A stretch of DNA of 64,000 nucleotides from Hymenopellis radicata (Eukaryota > Basidiomycota > Agaricomycetes > Agaricales > Physalacriaceae): contig JADNRX010000232.1 in assembly GCA_015501595.1 (NCBI GenBank), positions 23,813-87,812 of the forward strand, given 5' to 3'. The notes under the pieces were generated by a model, which saw only the letters and a program-made list of their open reading frames with translations, ran no database searches and was not told where the DNA came from. Made by a program: the position numbers and the translations under genes. Position 1 is the first letter of the stretch. Every line of letters begins with the position of its first letter. This document shows positions 23,928-35,531 of the stretch, in pieces.

Positions 23928-24613
23928 TAGGGTGGCGTAAGAAATGGTTTGAAACTTTCTGACCGGTAGGTTACCAAGTCAGCCCGGAGGGCTCGGTTTT
24001 TTACGCGGTAATTTACCGCGTAAGTTACATCACGTGACTCACTTCAGGTGCAATTTTTGCGCGCTGCGCGACGCGACGCGGCCGACGCCGACCGACACAA
24101 TGCTGCCACGGAAGACCAGCTTCAGAGGAACATGCTAACATTATGGCTCCCACTTTGTACTACAATATTACCCACTAATCATAAGAAAAATTAAATGTAT
24201 TGTCAGATGTGGCCTCTGTTACCGCTTCGTGTTCCTTCTCGGGCTCCTCAAGTCTAGCCTTCTTCTTTGGACCTCCCTCAGCCGCATCCGTCAACTGCGA
24301 CAGCGCTGCTGTGATCCGTGGGTGTGTGATAATTGCGAATGTGCCGAGCTCGAAAGGGCCATCAACGTGTGGAATCGACGGCACATCTAGCCAGTCTTCG
24401 TCTTCCTCATCATGTTCCGGGGGCTCCACCGCAATCTTTCTGTCGGCTGAGGAGTCTTCTCAAACTGCCTCTGGATGGAGCTGAAACCTAGCGGAGCCGA
24501 CTTGAACTTGCGAGATGGCTCGGTAAATTACTAGTAAAATACAGTCACGTGACGCGTAAATTACGTGTAAAATGACATGCAGTAAAGAACAAGCTGTTTC
24601 TTCCGCCACCCTA
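23928..24613. mobile_element. hAT-like MITE (686 bp)
   Basis: Terminal inverted repeats TAGGGTGGCGTAAGAAA and TAGGGTGGCGGAAGAAA (right end, reverse complement) are flanked by an exact 8-bp target duplication ACGAAGAC at 23920-23927 and 24614-24621. Eight-base duplications fit hAT (also KDZ) transposons. Subterminal GTAAATTAC-like and TCACGTGAC motifs are repeated inside. It encodes no transposase; an 84-codon acidic frame on the minus strand (24175-24429) shows nothing recognisable. It shares its ends with the element at 41371-43182. Confidence 0.85.
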
Positions 24614-24621
24614 ACGAAGAC

Positions 24622-25328
24622 GGAAGCCGGCTGCAAATACGCGCTAATATGTCTTGACTGGGTAAGAAATTTGATAGCGTGACATGCTAGTCACATGACC
24701 ACCCGCTTTTCTTGATCACGCCCTGATCATCTCCCTTGGGCCTTCATCATGTTCCACTCGACATAAGAGCGAGAATCTTCTATAGTGCTGTTAAGGTGGC
24801 ATTTTCCCCGCGTCTTTTTATCTTGCCATTGTCGTGCAGTTGCTTGACTCGTCGTGACTTGTACTATTCGACACCCCGACCACCTCCATTTTGCACCTAG
24901 ATGACGATAAATCTGCGCGTGAATGGCTGTATATGTCTTCTCCAGCGTCTTGATATATGGCGCTCCATGAAGTCGGTTAACAAGGTTTTCATCTGCGTGC
25001 GTATCGTCTAATATTTCGGGCTAACCCTTCCGAAAGAAAGCCAGGGAAAGCTACACAACACAGCTTGCTACGCTAGCAACTTTTTTCCCGCTCGGTCGCT
25101 GTCCCCTCTCATCCTTCACAGCCTTCATCGATGGTAATCTTGAAGAGACACTTCACGTACTAAGCTCCGCCTCATGCCGGTGCTCATTGTCCTGCTTCCT
25201 TCCACGTCGAAGTTCTAGGTTCTTCTGAGTGACTTCCGCGGCGTATTCGCAATGGCATCACATCGATCAATCTTGGGGACCATGCTCTATAAATCCTCGG
25301 TGCGGCGACGCGACGCTGCTACGCCCCA
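24622..25328. other. Region upstream of membrane protein gene
   Basis: Contains the second direct-repeat copy and then T/C-rich sequence typical of a fungal promoter. No gene or clear TATA box recognised. Confidence 0.4.
24653..24723 (+). repeat. Direct repeat, copy 2
   Basis: Partial copy of 22710-22826, beginning GTCTTGACTGG and ending CTTTTCTTGATCACGCC. Confidence 0.7.
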
Positions 25329-27064
25329 ATGCCCCGTCTTGCTCGAGTAGTAAACGCTGTGTTAAACTATCGACTCGGATATGACCTCCAGCGACGTACG
25401 TTGGCAGTGGACACTTGACTTTATGTTTTAACACTCTCACCAGCATACCCGTGGAAGTGGACAACCCCAATTGTTGCCATTGCCTTTCTGCTCTTGACCG
25501 GGATTCTCGCTATCATCAACGGTGCGTTTTTTTACCAGTAACATCCATTACGAGATTAGTAATCATGCGGTGCAGTCCCTCTATCCGCCTACGACGTCGT
25601 ATCGGAGGTCACATACACGCCCAATGACACGCTACCGACTCTTCCGTTTAGTCCACTTATCCCTTCATCCATTCGACGTCAGCCAGGGCAGTTCACTCCC
25701 CAAATCTTTCGAGAAGGGGACGTGATACGGCCAAATGGATCCCTCTTTACGTATACAATTACTCATATTTACGACAACAACAATCTCTCGGAGACGGTTT
25801 CCTCTTTCTTGTACTACAACAATCCTCTGTCTTCATGTGATATCGTGCGTCTTTTCACTGATGCTCTGGGATGACACACTAATATCACCTCGTTCGCTAG
25901 TCTGTCTTAAAACTGTCAGTTCACTCTAGCAGTGGCACTTCGCATACGATGGGGCTCGGATCGGGAGTGACAGGCTGGGTATGATATATTTTGTGAAATC
26001 TTCTCTTGGAGAACTGAGCATCATAATAGGCGTTGATCTCATGTTGGAGCCCGGCCGTGTTTACCATGACATGGTCATTTGACCAATCCGAGATACGGTC
26101 CCAAGTTGAAACAGTGTACCAACCTTGGTGGAAGGTTATGATCAAGCTGGTAGGTGTTGCCGCCACAGGTGATCTAGACTGATAACGATATTCAAGAAAA
26201 CGATATGGGAAGATGCAACGTAAGCTACCGTCTCACTTTCACCCTCCATATTTGGTTACTAAGAATGTTGCAGATACCAAACTCCCGGGGACCTCCGAAA
26301 TTCTTCGGTTCTTGATGTTATGGTGCGGCCGTGTTGTTCCTGCGATACCACGTCGGAAACATGGATACAGCGTCTCGGGAGCACAAATATCCTACCGGAA
26401 GTTGGTCAATTGTCTGACAGCACGGCGGTGGTAGTACTAGAAGACGTACGCTTCATCCTTAATGCTCATCCACCATGTGAAGAGAATGGACAAGCAGCGA
26501 AGTTCCAGGACCTATACATTATCCTTGTCACGACGTCTCCAGATGGAGACAGTTCAGAGACGGACGCTACTAGGGGTGTTTTCACGGACGACTTTCCAGA
26601 TTCCACCCCAGCACTCAGACTGGCGCTACGTAACGCAATGCGGGCAACCTATCATATCATTCGGCTCGATTTTGGCATTCTTCTGGGGAATCAGATCTAT
26701 CAAAGCCCTGCGTTTTTCGACGAAAACATGGAGGATTATCACGCAACGTCACCTCGCAATAATCTTACCGATGACATTCCTTGGCAGGCATTTTGCAGCC
26801 CATGCGACATCTGGCCGACAGTACCCTCTGCGGCACGTACGGTGGTCCTTTCGTACCTTCGACCAGTGTTTCAATTGAAGCCTATCGGTTCGGCTATTGT
26901 GAGCGTCTTTGTGGCGACGTTCGCCATGGTATCCGCTCTGTGGAAGGTCTTCACCTTCGTCGCTGGATTTTTTGCGGATTCACGAGTCGAGGAAACGGCA
27001 GAGATAGGTCTGCGCCTCTGGGACTACTTGTTATCGGGCGTTTTTTTACAGTTACTCTTGTAGA
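25329..27064 (+). CDS. Uncharacterised membrane protein, two anchors (possibly degenerate)
   Basis: Start MPRLARVVNAVLNYRLGYDL at 25329; after an intron comes PYPWKWTTPIVAIAFLLLTG, an N-terminal membrane segment, then an extracellular-type region (VVSEVTYTPNDTLPTLPFSP, IREGDVIRPNGSLFTY-like). The C-terminal part (frame 26320-27064) has MRATYHIIRLDFGILLGNQ and VVLSYLRPVFQLKPIGSAIV followed by a second hydrophobic stretch SVFVATFAMVSALWKVFTFV. This layout matches a large basidiomycete family of unknown function with membrane segments at both ends. The middle (25,860-26,320) does not read through: stops occur in all plus frames near 25,880-25,920, and an 81-codon minus-strand frame covers 25921-26166. 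The gene may be broken or contain introns I could not place. Confidence 0.6.
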
Positions 27065-28384
27065 TCCCTGTGATAGCGTCGACTTGGAGGAACAAGTACC
27101 GTTGCATGATGAACGAGACGGTAAGTGCTTGCCACACCCTCCGAATGCATATCCATTCTCATGTACGCGCCAAGTAATAGCGAATGCCTCAGCATAATAG
27201 AGACACGGAAACAAGAATTATGTATTCGCAGTGTGATTGTGGTCTGTACTGGCATTGTAGATCTGCTTCACTGGCACTGGGTTCGTTGACCGCAAGAGAC
27301 TGAGGGGACCAATCACCTTGAAGGCCAGTGCGGCGGGAGCTTTGCAGGAGAATGTTGGGAACTAGACTCGCTACCAGTCGCACGAAGAAGATCGGCGTTC
27401 ATCGATGGGTTGGTGCAACGGACCAGCTGCGATTGCCTTGTGTACCATGTCCAAAAGCTCCGAAGCATCCTCCCAGGCTTTCAGAGGCGTGTATGCTGTT
27501 TTTCTAAGACTAATACACAATAGAATGGGGAAGGTGTAGTCAAGGCGAGAACGGGGAGCAGCGTCTTGTAAAAAAGCGAGAAGAAGCTGAATGCAGTAGT
27601 GGAATGTTTGTTCTGCGTTGTAGAGAGGGAGAGGAATAGAATTCTCAGATGCTTGTGTCAGAACTTGAAGGGAATTTCTTGGTTAAGCATAATAAATGAA
27701 CCGTCATATCGACGGAGCTGGAACCCAAAGTTACGAGTATTAGGGCGGTATACGTTGGGTGTACGCGTAGACAGAGAAACTGAGATACACGTGTGACAAA
27801 TGTGACCTAGTCACTCTAGACCAACCAGTGACCCACCATCATGATGATCATCCGTCGCCGCCGCACCGCCGCTGCCATTGTCGACAGTGACGCTATGCTA
27901 CTTGCACGCGCCAATATGTGCTACCGCTCGCTTTCAGCACCGTTGAGCACTTTGTATGCCTAGCGTATATGTTCAGAGGACGACGTCGCCAACCATAATC
28001 TACCGTCGTCGCCAACGGCAACTGACACTGTCGAGTGACTTGGGCTTGTCGTTGTCTGCGGTTTTCGCACGCTGTGCTCCCTGAATCACATCCAGCGACA
28101 GATCATGATGAGACTGCTACAGGACTGCCCGCATATATAGAAGTCAATCATCACCTCCGCTTCCGCCTGCAGGCTACACATCGCCCACACTGTTCCGTGG
28201 CCGGCGCCGTCTACCATCAAAAGCCCTGGAAAGTGGGTCCTCATCACGGAACACGATGTGGAAGCCAGACGTTGGCGCTGCGAATCTTTTTGATGTCAAA
28301 CACCGTAAACGCGTCGGATCAGCCCGATCAGCCCAGGCTCAACCTGTGGATTTAGCCCCCGCATTTTCCGAACATGATACTGCG
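27065..28384. other. Intergenic region upstream of AFR2
   Basis: 1.3 kb without a recognisable gene. Repeated CCGTCGCCGCCG / CGTCGTCGCC-type triplet-rich sequence occurs around 27,850-28,020. It should contain the AFR2 promoter. Confidence 0.4.
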
Positions 28385-31300
28385 ATGTCGATTTCCACCA
28401 ACGTAATCTTAGCGGTATCATCGGAGCAGGAAATCCCACCATCAACTCCGCGTCTCACGCTCTCCTACAAAAAACGCGCAATGTCCTTCGAACGCTCAAC
28501 TTTCGCCATGTCTCCAGGGTACATTCGCAGTACTTTCATTCGCCCCCACGTCAACACCGGTTACGGCAATGACCACCCAGACGGCGTCAATTCTCTTCCT
28601 GAGCTTATCGAGTTCGACGCGGAACACAACCCCGACCATATATTCGGGCTGCAGAGTCGCGTTGGGGACGCGCCGCCATTCGAGATTACGTTCGCTAAGC
28701 TGCAGGCGGCGGTGGAGAACGCATCGGGATGGTTAGTCCAGTCTGGTGCGACTCCGGGGCGTACGTCCAGGGACACCAAGGTACCGCCTGTCGCTATCTT
28801 GTTAGGCAGCGACATTGGCATCTTCATGTACATGGCTGCATTGAATCGGTTAGGAACACCCGTACGTCGATTCGTCTTTGTCGTTGACGCTTGAAGCTAA
28901 TGTCGTAATCTCAGGTCCTCTGTTTGTCGGCTCGTCTGACACCTGTGGCTATTGCCCATCTTATCAAAGAAGACCAATCCGTCTGCAGTCCTCATTAGTG
29001 CGCAAGTGCTCGTGCTGCCAAGGAGGCAGAAGACCTTTTGAACGCAGACACTGGACTGCTACACCTGCGTTCTTTGACGCGCCGGGTTATCTGGAGCTCG
29101 TCGACGGGCCCGCACCCAGCGTTATCCCGCCGACATACACCGAGTTCAAGTATGGCGATCGCGATTCGTTGATCTTACATTCGTCTGGGACAACTGGTCT
29201 ACCGAAGCCGATATATCATGCTCATGCATACATGTTGACCTATGCGAACAACCATAATTTACCGCCGCAGGATGACCCGTTCCAGTTCAACGTGTCGACG
29301 TTGCCTTTGTATCATGTATGTTTTTCGCTTCGCTTTCTCAATATCTGTATTTAACTTTATTCGTTGTGCAGGGTTTGGACTGTTAGCCCCCTCGCTTTCT
29401 TTATCCATTGGGATGCCTTTTGTTCTCCCCCAGCGACTGTTATTCCTACTGCACGTTCGACATTGCAGGTTCTGGAAGCGACCAATGCCAAGACAATGTT
29501 CTCGGTTCCGTCTATTTTGGAGGATATTCTTCGACTGCCGAAAGGCGTTGGCATTGAGACCTTAAAGGCTCTCGAGTTCATCGTTATTGGCGGTGCACCT
29601 ATGAAGGAATCGGTAGCCGAAGAGCTTACATCGCATGGTGTCAAGTTGCTTAATCATTGGGGTGAGCTATCTCGATCGATTGATATTCGGTATCTCATTG
29701 TCTACTCGTAGGTGCAACTGAGATTGGTGCGATCGCGACTGTCCAGCGCCTCCCGGCTGGTTATGACTGGCACTATCTTATCGCACGCAAAGACATCGGT
29801 CTAGTCTTTGAACCGGCCGGAGACGGCAAGACCTTCCGTCTCGTGGGACGTGCTCCGGGCTGGGACGAACCATATGTCGTGCAAGACCTGCTCGTCGTGA
29901 ATCCTCGCGACTCCTCGCAATACCGCATCATGGGCCGTGCGGACGACCTCATAGTTCTTGCCACCGGCGAGAAAGTCCGCCCAGCTGGTATCGAACGGGC
30001 TGTCTCCGAACATCCATCTGTTAAGGATGTCCTGGCGTTTGGTGACGGCCGGGAAGCGATGGGTATCATCGTTGAGCTCATCGGGGACCCACAGCCGGAC
30101 GAGATGTTTTGGGAATACTTGGAGAAGGGTAATGCGTTGACGGATAAGCATGGGAAGGTGACACGAGAGATGGTGATCTTCACACGGGAGGCGACGAAGC
30201 CGTTTGTGAGGACGGATAAGGGGAGCTTGCAGCGCAAGGCGAATGTGAAGTTGTTTGAGGAGGAGATTGGACGGGCGTATGAGCAGGCAGATGGTGGAAG
30301 GGCTGTACCGTTTACAGGGATGTGAAGCTCATCCTGAGGGCGATGGTGTTTGACGTATGGGGTGTGCCCGAATTCCGCGATGGGAGGGCGGATGGCGTGG
30401 ATTTCTTTGAGGCTGGGATGGACAGTCTTCAGGCGACGAGACTGCGCAGGGCGATTGTTGCCGGATTGCGTGCGACACCTGATCTGCCCCGCGCCATCGA
30501 GGACGCGGACGTCGAGTCCGACTTTTGTTTCCAGCATCCGACTTTGGACAAGTTGACAGCTGCTGTCGCCAAGCTGCTAGCAGGCGAGGTGGACGATGAA
30601 CAGGCGAGCGAAGACCGACGGATCGAGACCATGGAGGCGATGGTGGAGAAGTATAGGGCGCAGCTTGTTGCCTTTTCGCGGACAGCGAGGGAGACTCGAG
30701 CGAGGAAGAGAAACGCGGTGCCGGTTGCCCGAAAGGGTCATGTCGTTCTGCTTACGGGGTCGACTGGAAGCTTGGGGTGCTTCTTGCTAGCACGCTTACT
30801 TCGTGACGACTCGGTAGAGCGTGTTATCTGTGTCAACCGTGCTCGTGGGGATGATTCGGATCCGAAGGAAAGACAGGTTGGGTTGATGAAGCGTAGGGGC
30901 GCTGTTGTGCATGCGGATACTTGGGAGCGAGTATCTTTTTTGGATGCCGAGCTTAGCACTGTCGAGTGGACTGATCCTGAGGTATGTTTAGCATTCAACG
31001 TTTTATTCTGTTGACTAACCGGTTGGTCTCTCTAGCTTCTGCGCGTTACCCATATTATCCACAACGCGTGGCCGGTCAACTTCAACAGGCACATTGCCTC
31101 ATTTGAATCACACGTTGCTGGGCTCGTCAGTTTGCTTAAACTATGTGTACTCTCATCCGAGAACTACATCCACCGGACCCGCCTCCTCTTCGCCTCCTCT
31201 ATCGCTGTCGCCGGGCGATATCCCGTCCTCCATCCCGATGGTCCTTATGAGGTTCCCGAGACGCCTTTAGGCGCGATGTACACGGCGGAGTTCGGGTATC

Positions 31301-32031
31301 CCGAGGCCAAGTGGGTGTGTGAAAGGGTAGTGCAAACGGCTGAGCATTTGTATGGTGAGGATGGGATGAAGCTTATCCGGGGGAGCTCGGTACGCATTGG
31401 GCAGATGACGGGTGCGGAGGGGTGCGGCGCGTGGAATGAGACTGAGCATTTCCCGATTGTTATACGGGCGTCCAAGATATTGGGTGCGTTGCCGCGTGTT
31501 GAGGGGGTGAGTGATTTGGTCTTTGACTTGATAGATGCTTACTTGTCTGCGTTGTAGTCGCTTTCGTGGATGCCTGTGAACCGCGCTGGGGAGGTTATTG
31601 TTGAACTGGCGTTCTCTGAGCGGTTCCGTCCGATGTATCATATGGAGAACCCGTCGCGACAGTCGTGGGGTGGGGTCCTCGGTGATTTTTCGAGTTTGAT
31701 GGGATTGCCGTTGATATCATTTGACGAATGGATGGAGCGGGTAAGGGTGTTGGGGGATAAGACTCCTGCGTACAAGGTTATGCATTTCTTGGAGCAGGAC
31801 TTTTTGAGGATGGCTTCTGGACGGGTTATCCTTGGCACAGGGGAGACGAAGAAGGATTCCAGGGCGATGGTGTTGAGTACGAGTTTAGATAAGAGACATT
31901 TGGAGGAGTATCTGAGGTATTGGGAAGGGTTGTTTAGGTGGACTGTAATTGTAAACACCAGTAAATTATTCAAGGAGTACAACGTTTTTAGAAATGTTCA
32001 TCTCAACTTCCAGCACACTAATCTTCGTTGA
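28385..32031 (+). CDS. Adenylate-forming reductase AFR2 (A-T-R)
   Basis: Same order as AFR1. The start is taken at ATG 28385 because similarity to AFR1 begins upstream of the next ATG (28481). Adenylation: [52 protein letters not shown]. Thiolation: [15 protein letters not shown]. Reductase: [18 protein letters not shown], the Tyr-x3-Lys site intact in [32 protein letters not shown], and a C-terminus close to that of AFR1 up to YLRYWEG, after which a longer tail runs to TGA 32031. Expected chemistry: ATP-dependent activation and NADPH reduction of a carboxylic acid. Frame breaks occur at about 28,975-29,005 (two), 29,062 and 30,318 (GGG run where GGGG would keep frame). It is either a pseudogene or affected by sequence errors. 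It faces AFR1 in opposite orientation 6.3 kb away, a diverged duplicate pair. Confidence 0.83.
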
Positions 32032-32324
32032 ATCCAACCATGCAACAGCGCAGAGACCACTGGTAACGATAACAGAGCCTCCTAGAGCGACACTCCCTCA
32101 ACGTAAGCTTGCTGAATTTAGGATCCATGTGCACTTCAAGTTCTTGAATGCATATTCTCCTCCTGTCATTACCCTCCTGGTGTACTTGTAACATCAACAG
32201 CACGTCCTTGATACCCTGTTATTTCCAAATGGTTCTGCACAACAGTCGATCAACATTGCTTTTGCTTTGAAACCGTTAGCCATGATCCGCTCCACATACT
32301 AATATCTCTTGTAGAACCACCCAG

Positions 32325-33677
32325 ATGGCGCTCACGGAGGGGAAACACCATTTCATTGACCTCCCGCTAGAAATCAAGATCCTCATTTTAAACAAACTCC
32401 TCGAAAGCCGTGCATCCAAACAAGATCTCGCAAAGATGTGCTTCGTCTGGCGGGACACAGCGCCCATCATCCGCGAATACGTCTTTCACCAGCTCGTCAT
32501 TCCCTCGCATCTCCGCGACCCCAAAGGCGCCGTAAATGCACTCGTGGGCGCGCCACACATAGCCCCCATTGTCCTGTCGGCGAACTTCGCCCTTTCTTCG
32601 GAGCAGAGCAGCTGGCTCCCGCCCATTCCCTCGCCTAATCTCCACCTTCGTGAATCTTAACACTCTCATTTGCTCAAAATTCAAAGACATAAACGTTGAC
32701 GAGCCATTCTGCAAGGCCCTTTCCCTACTTCCCATCTCAACATTGAAGCTCCACTCCTGCAATTTCAGCATCACTAAACTCGTCCATCTCATTGCTGCTG
32801 TCTCCGTCCATCTGAAAGCGCTACACATAGAGTCGTCGACGTTTGATATGCTGCCATTCATAGTGGAGCGCTGGAATTGGAGGAATCAGTTGGATACCAA
32901 CTCCGAGTCTGCAGAAAGTTACGGGCTGCAGTATGTCTGCCAAGGCCTGTGCCTTGACCTCGAGACGTTGCAATTTGAATTCGGCCGTACAGGAAACCGC
33001 AATTTCCAGCTAATGCTCGACTTCTTCTCCGATGACAGCTTCTGCCCATTGCACGATGTGCGTACACTGAGTATGGACATAAGAACCGTCGAAATCGTCA
33101 ATTTTACTCAGAAGTTGATGACGAGGTTTTCGTCACTTGAAACGCTGGAGATTTCCAGTACGCACTCTCCGCTCCAGTTGCTCGTAGTATGTCAGCTGCT
33201 CATTTCATGATAGATGTAGATTACGACGTCGCCGCTCAGCTTGACATTTCCCAGGTCAAGCACCTGCGGTTCAACATAACCTTGGACACATCCGAAGGCA
33301 GTTGTACATTATGGGAATGGCACCTTCGAGCGCTCGAGAATCTCCCGCCGCACTCACCCCTACGATCTATCCACATCCAGATTCACATTCAGACTGAGTA
33401 CAGTGAACCCTTTGATGTCGCGTTTCCTCAGCCGGTTCTATGGGATTCGCTGGACCGCGTTCTATGCGCAGAAAACCTATCCCATTTGAGAAAGTTGACG
33501 TTCCACGTCGTGTATTCAGCACTGACGCGTAACAAGGACGCGGAGGAGTTGAAGTGCAGGATCGAGCATTGGTTGTTAGTTCGCTGCCTTCCGTTGACAT
33601 ATAAGAAGTATTTCCTTTCTTCGCCCCCAAAGGGCTTGGTGACGTTCCGGTATGAAAGACCGGCGCCAATTATTTGA
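32325..33677 (+). CDS. F-box-like protein with leucine-rich tail
   Basis: Starts MALTEGKHHFIDLPLEIKIL at 32325; LPLEIKILILNKLLES...LCxVWRD resembles an F-box, the Skp1-binding part of SCF ubiquitin ligases. The remainder is rich in leucine (LNTLICSKFKDINV, LHDVRTLSMDIRTVEIV, SSLETLEISS, LSHLRKLTFHVVYS), like the degenerate LRRs of basidiomycete F-box families. The frame shifts near 32,610 (C-rich run) and a short intron is needed near 33,190 to reach YERPAPII and the stop at 33677. About 440 residues. Substrate unknown. Such F-box genes are numerous in mushrooms and this one gives no hint of a link to the metabolite genes. Confidence 0.7.
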
Positions 33678-33802
33678 ATCGTTCACCACTCGACATGTAT
33701 TTTACTTGTGCCCAGAGCAAGAATACCCTACTAGTGTCTATATATTTCCCAAGTAGATAAAACGTACACTTCGAAGCCAATGTCCTTTACAGCTCCTACA
33801 CT

Positions 33803-35082
33803 CTACCACTCGATAACTTCCGGGAAGAATATCTCAATCAACGACTGATAGTACGGCTTCAACTTGGCGGGATCGACCGGCTCGTCACTCTTGCTGTACA
33901 AGTCATACGGATTGAACGCGCGAACTGCAGCGAGTGCCTTTTCGTCTGAGGGATTGGTCAGATGCGAATAGGCACCTTCTCTATGCCATCTGTCATCTTA
34001 TCAGCAGCCAGCACGCTCATTAGAAGACAAAGACGCACGGATAGAAGCTGTGATACCTAATCATCGCCAAACCTTCATCTGGAAGGGACGATTGGTCTTT
34101 AAGGACGTGGTACAGATACTCGTCATGGCCCCAAGATAACATGACGTTTTCCAAGCCGCAGTGAGGTTTGTACACGCCATACTCTGTCGAGTAGACCGCG
34201 TCAGAAGAGTCTGGATTGTTGGCAAAAGAACCAGGGTATATGATCTTGTCCGAGAACTTGCATCCGACAACAAACGTGTCCTGTGGGGGACGAAAGGAGT
34301 TAGATAGGACGAAACGACAACGTGGTGGCAGACTCACACCAACGACATCCCACTGTCCCCTGGTTGCGAGCAATCAGGTTAGCTTCTGCCACACAAGCTA
34401 AGCTTTCAGCGTGAAACTCACTCGGATCCGAAGATGTATAACAGCTTGCCAAGGTCGTGGACGAGCCCCACGACCTGCATCCACTCGGGCTTTCCGTCGC
34501 GGCGGATGGCTTCCGCGGTCTGAAGGAGGTGCTCAATTTGGGACACATCAGTCTATCGATCGATGAGCATGGTTTGAGTAGGAAACAGGCGCATATACAT
34601 CAGGATCCGAGTCGTCGACCAGCGTGTTCAGCTTCTCCATCGCTTCCCAGATTCCTGAGAAGACAGATCGCGTTACTCGTGCAACCAATTGAGTGCGTCA
34701 GAATATATTATATACCCATTCTAGCCCTGACGTGTTTGCGGAAATCGACACGCGCTCTGATGTTGAAGTCCATGGTTTGTTTTTCTGTCAAAGCGGATCA
34801 GGATATGCCAGCTCCGTGGAGCTCGAAGCACCCACCGTGTTGCTCGAGATAAAACTTCTTGACGCGTTCACAAGCCTCTTCATACTTGCGGAACTGCGTT
34901 TTGTCCTTTGACTCGTCAAACTCGGACTGACTGTTCCACGCGGCGTCCTTTGCAATGTTGCCTTTGAGAATGTTCACTGATACGTGTCGTTAGCTGGCGC
35001 TTTTCAAGACGGCGAGAGAGGGGAGAGCACCAGTGTCCACAGCATCAGAGACCTGCTCGAATTCTGGGGTGATCAGACGCAT
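33803..35082 (-). CDS. Inositol oxygenase (myo-inositol oxygenase)
   Basis: Start [18 protein letters not shown] at 35082, about 60 bases downstream of a TATATAAAG box. Spliced exons give [31 protein letters not shown], [56 protein letters not shown] and [18 protein letters not shown] before the stop at 33803. The HD pair and the following His residues are the expected diiron ligands. The enzyme cleaves myo-inositol with O2 to D-glucuronate in the cytosol, feeding the glucuronate pathway. About 310-320 residues, usual for the family, with at least six short introns. Assignment is firm; only exon edges are approximate. The symbol MIOX is used for animal orthologues. Confidence 0.93.
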
Positions 35083-35134
35083 GATGGGAGAAGTGATGGG
35101 AGGTAGTGAACTGAGGTTACAGCCAGTTCCTTCC

Positions 35135-35143
35135 CTTTATATA
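35135..35143 (-). promoter_or_regulatory. TATA box of inositol oxygenase gene
   Basis: TATATAAAG on the minus strand, about 55-60 bases before the ATG at 35082; spacing fits a short fungal 5' UTR. Confidence 0.5.
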
Positions 35144-35531
35144 CTCCTGGTGTCGGTGCACGTCCATAAAAGTCGCATCTGGAGTAATCGACATCATGGT
35201 TGAAATTCAACATGCAAAATGGTAACTCGTATCCGGTCCGGTGATCGACCTCGCCAATCAGCAGGGCACCAGCGCTTCCTGAACTGAACAGCTGCCTGTG
35301 TCCTTATGCTTGTTTACCGGAAATTGCATCTTCCGCTCGCCACTCGGATGTCCGTGTTCGTTCTTGGGAAAAAAATTATTACTGCGAGTGTCATGAGTTG
35401 ACGCTATCCTGGGTTGGCGACATCATGAGTTGACGGTGGCACGGACACGATGCGCTGTCCCGTCCACGATGTACGATAGGAACATACCCAAGCCGAACAT
35501 TGATTACACCGGAAGGCTACTCATTAACATG
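35144..35531. other. Intergenic region
   Basis: No gene. The phrase TCATGAGTTGACG occurs twice (about 35,391 and 35,425) as a short direct repeat. It lies between the start of the inositol oxygenase gene and the end of the MYND gene. Confidence 0.4.

Noticed and set aside
24175..24429. 84-codon acidic minus-strand frame inside the hAT-like element
   Set aside because: No transposase motif, no splice partners, and no matching frame in the related 1.8-kb element.
18602..32031. Calling AFR1 and AFR2 true non-ribosomal peptide synthetases
   Set aside because: No condensation domain or second module; single A-T-R architecture fits adenylate-forming reductases.
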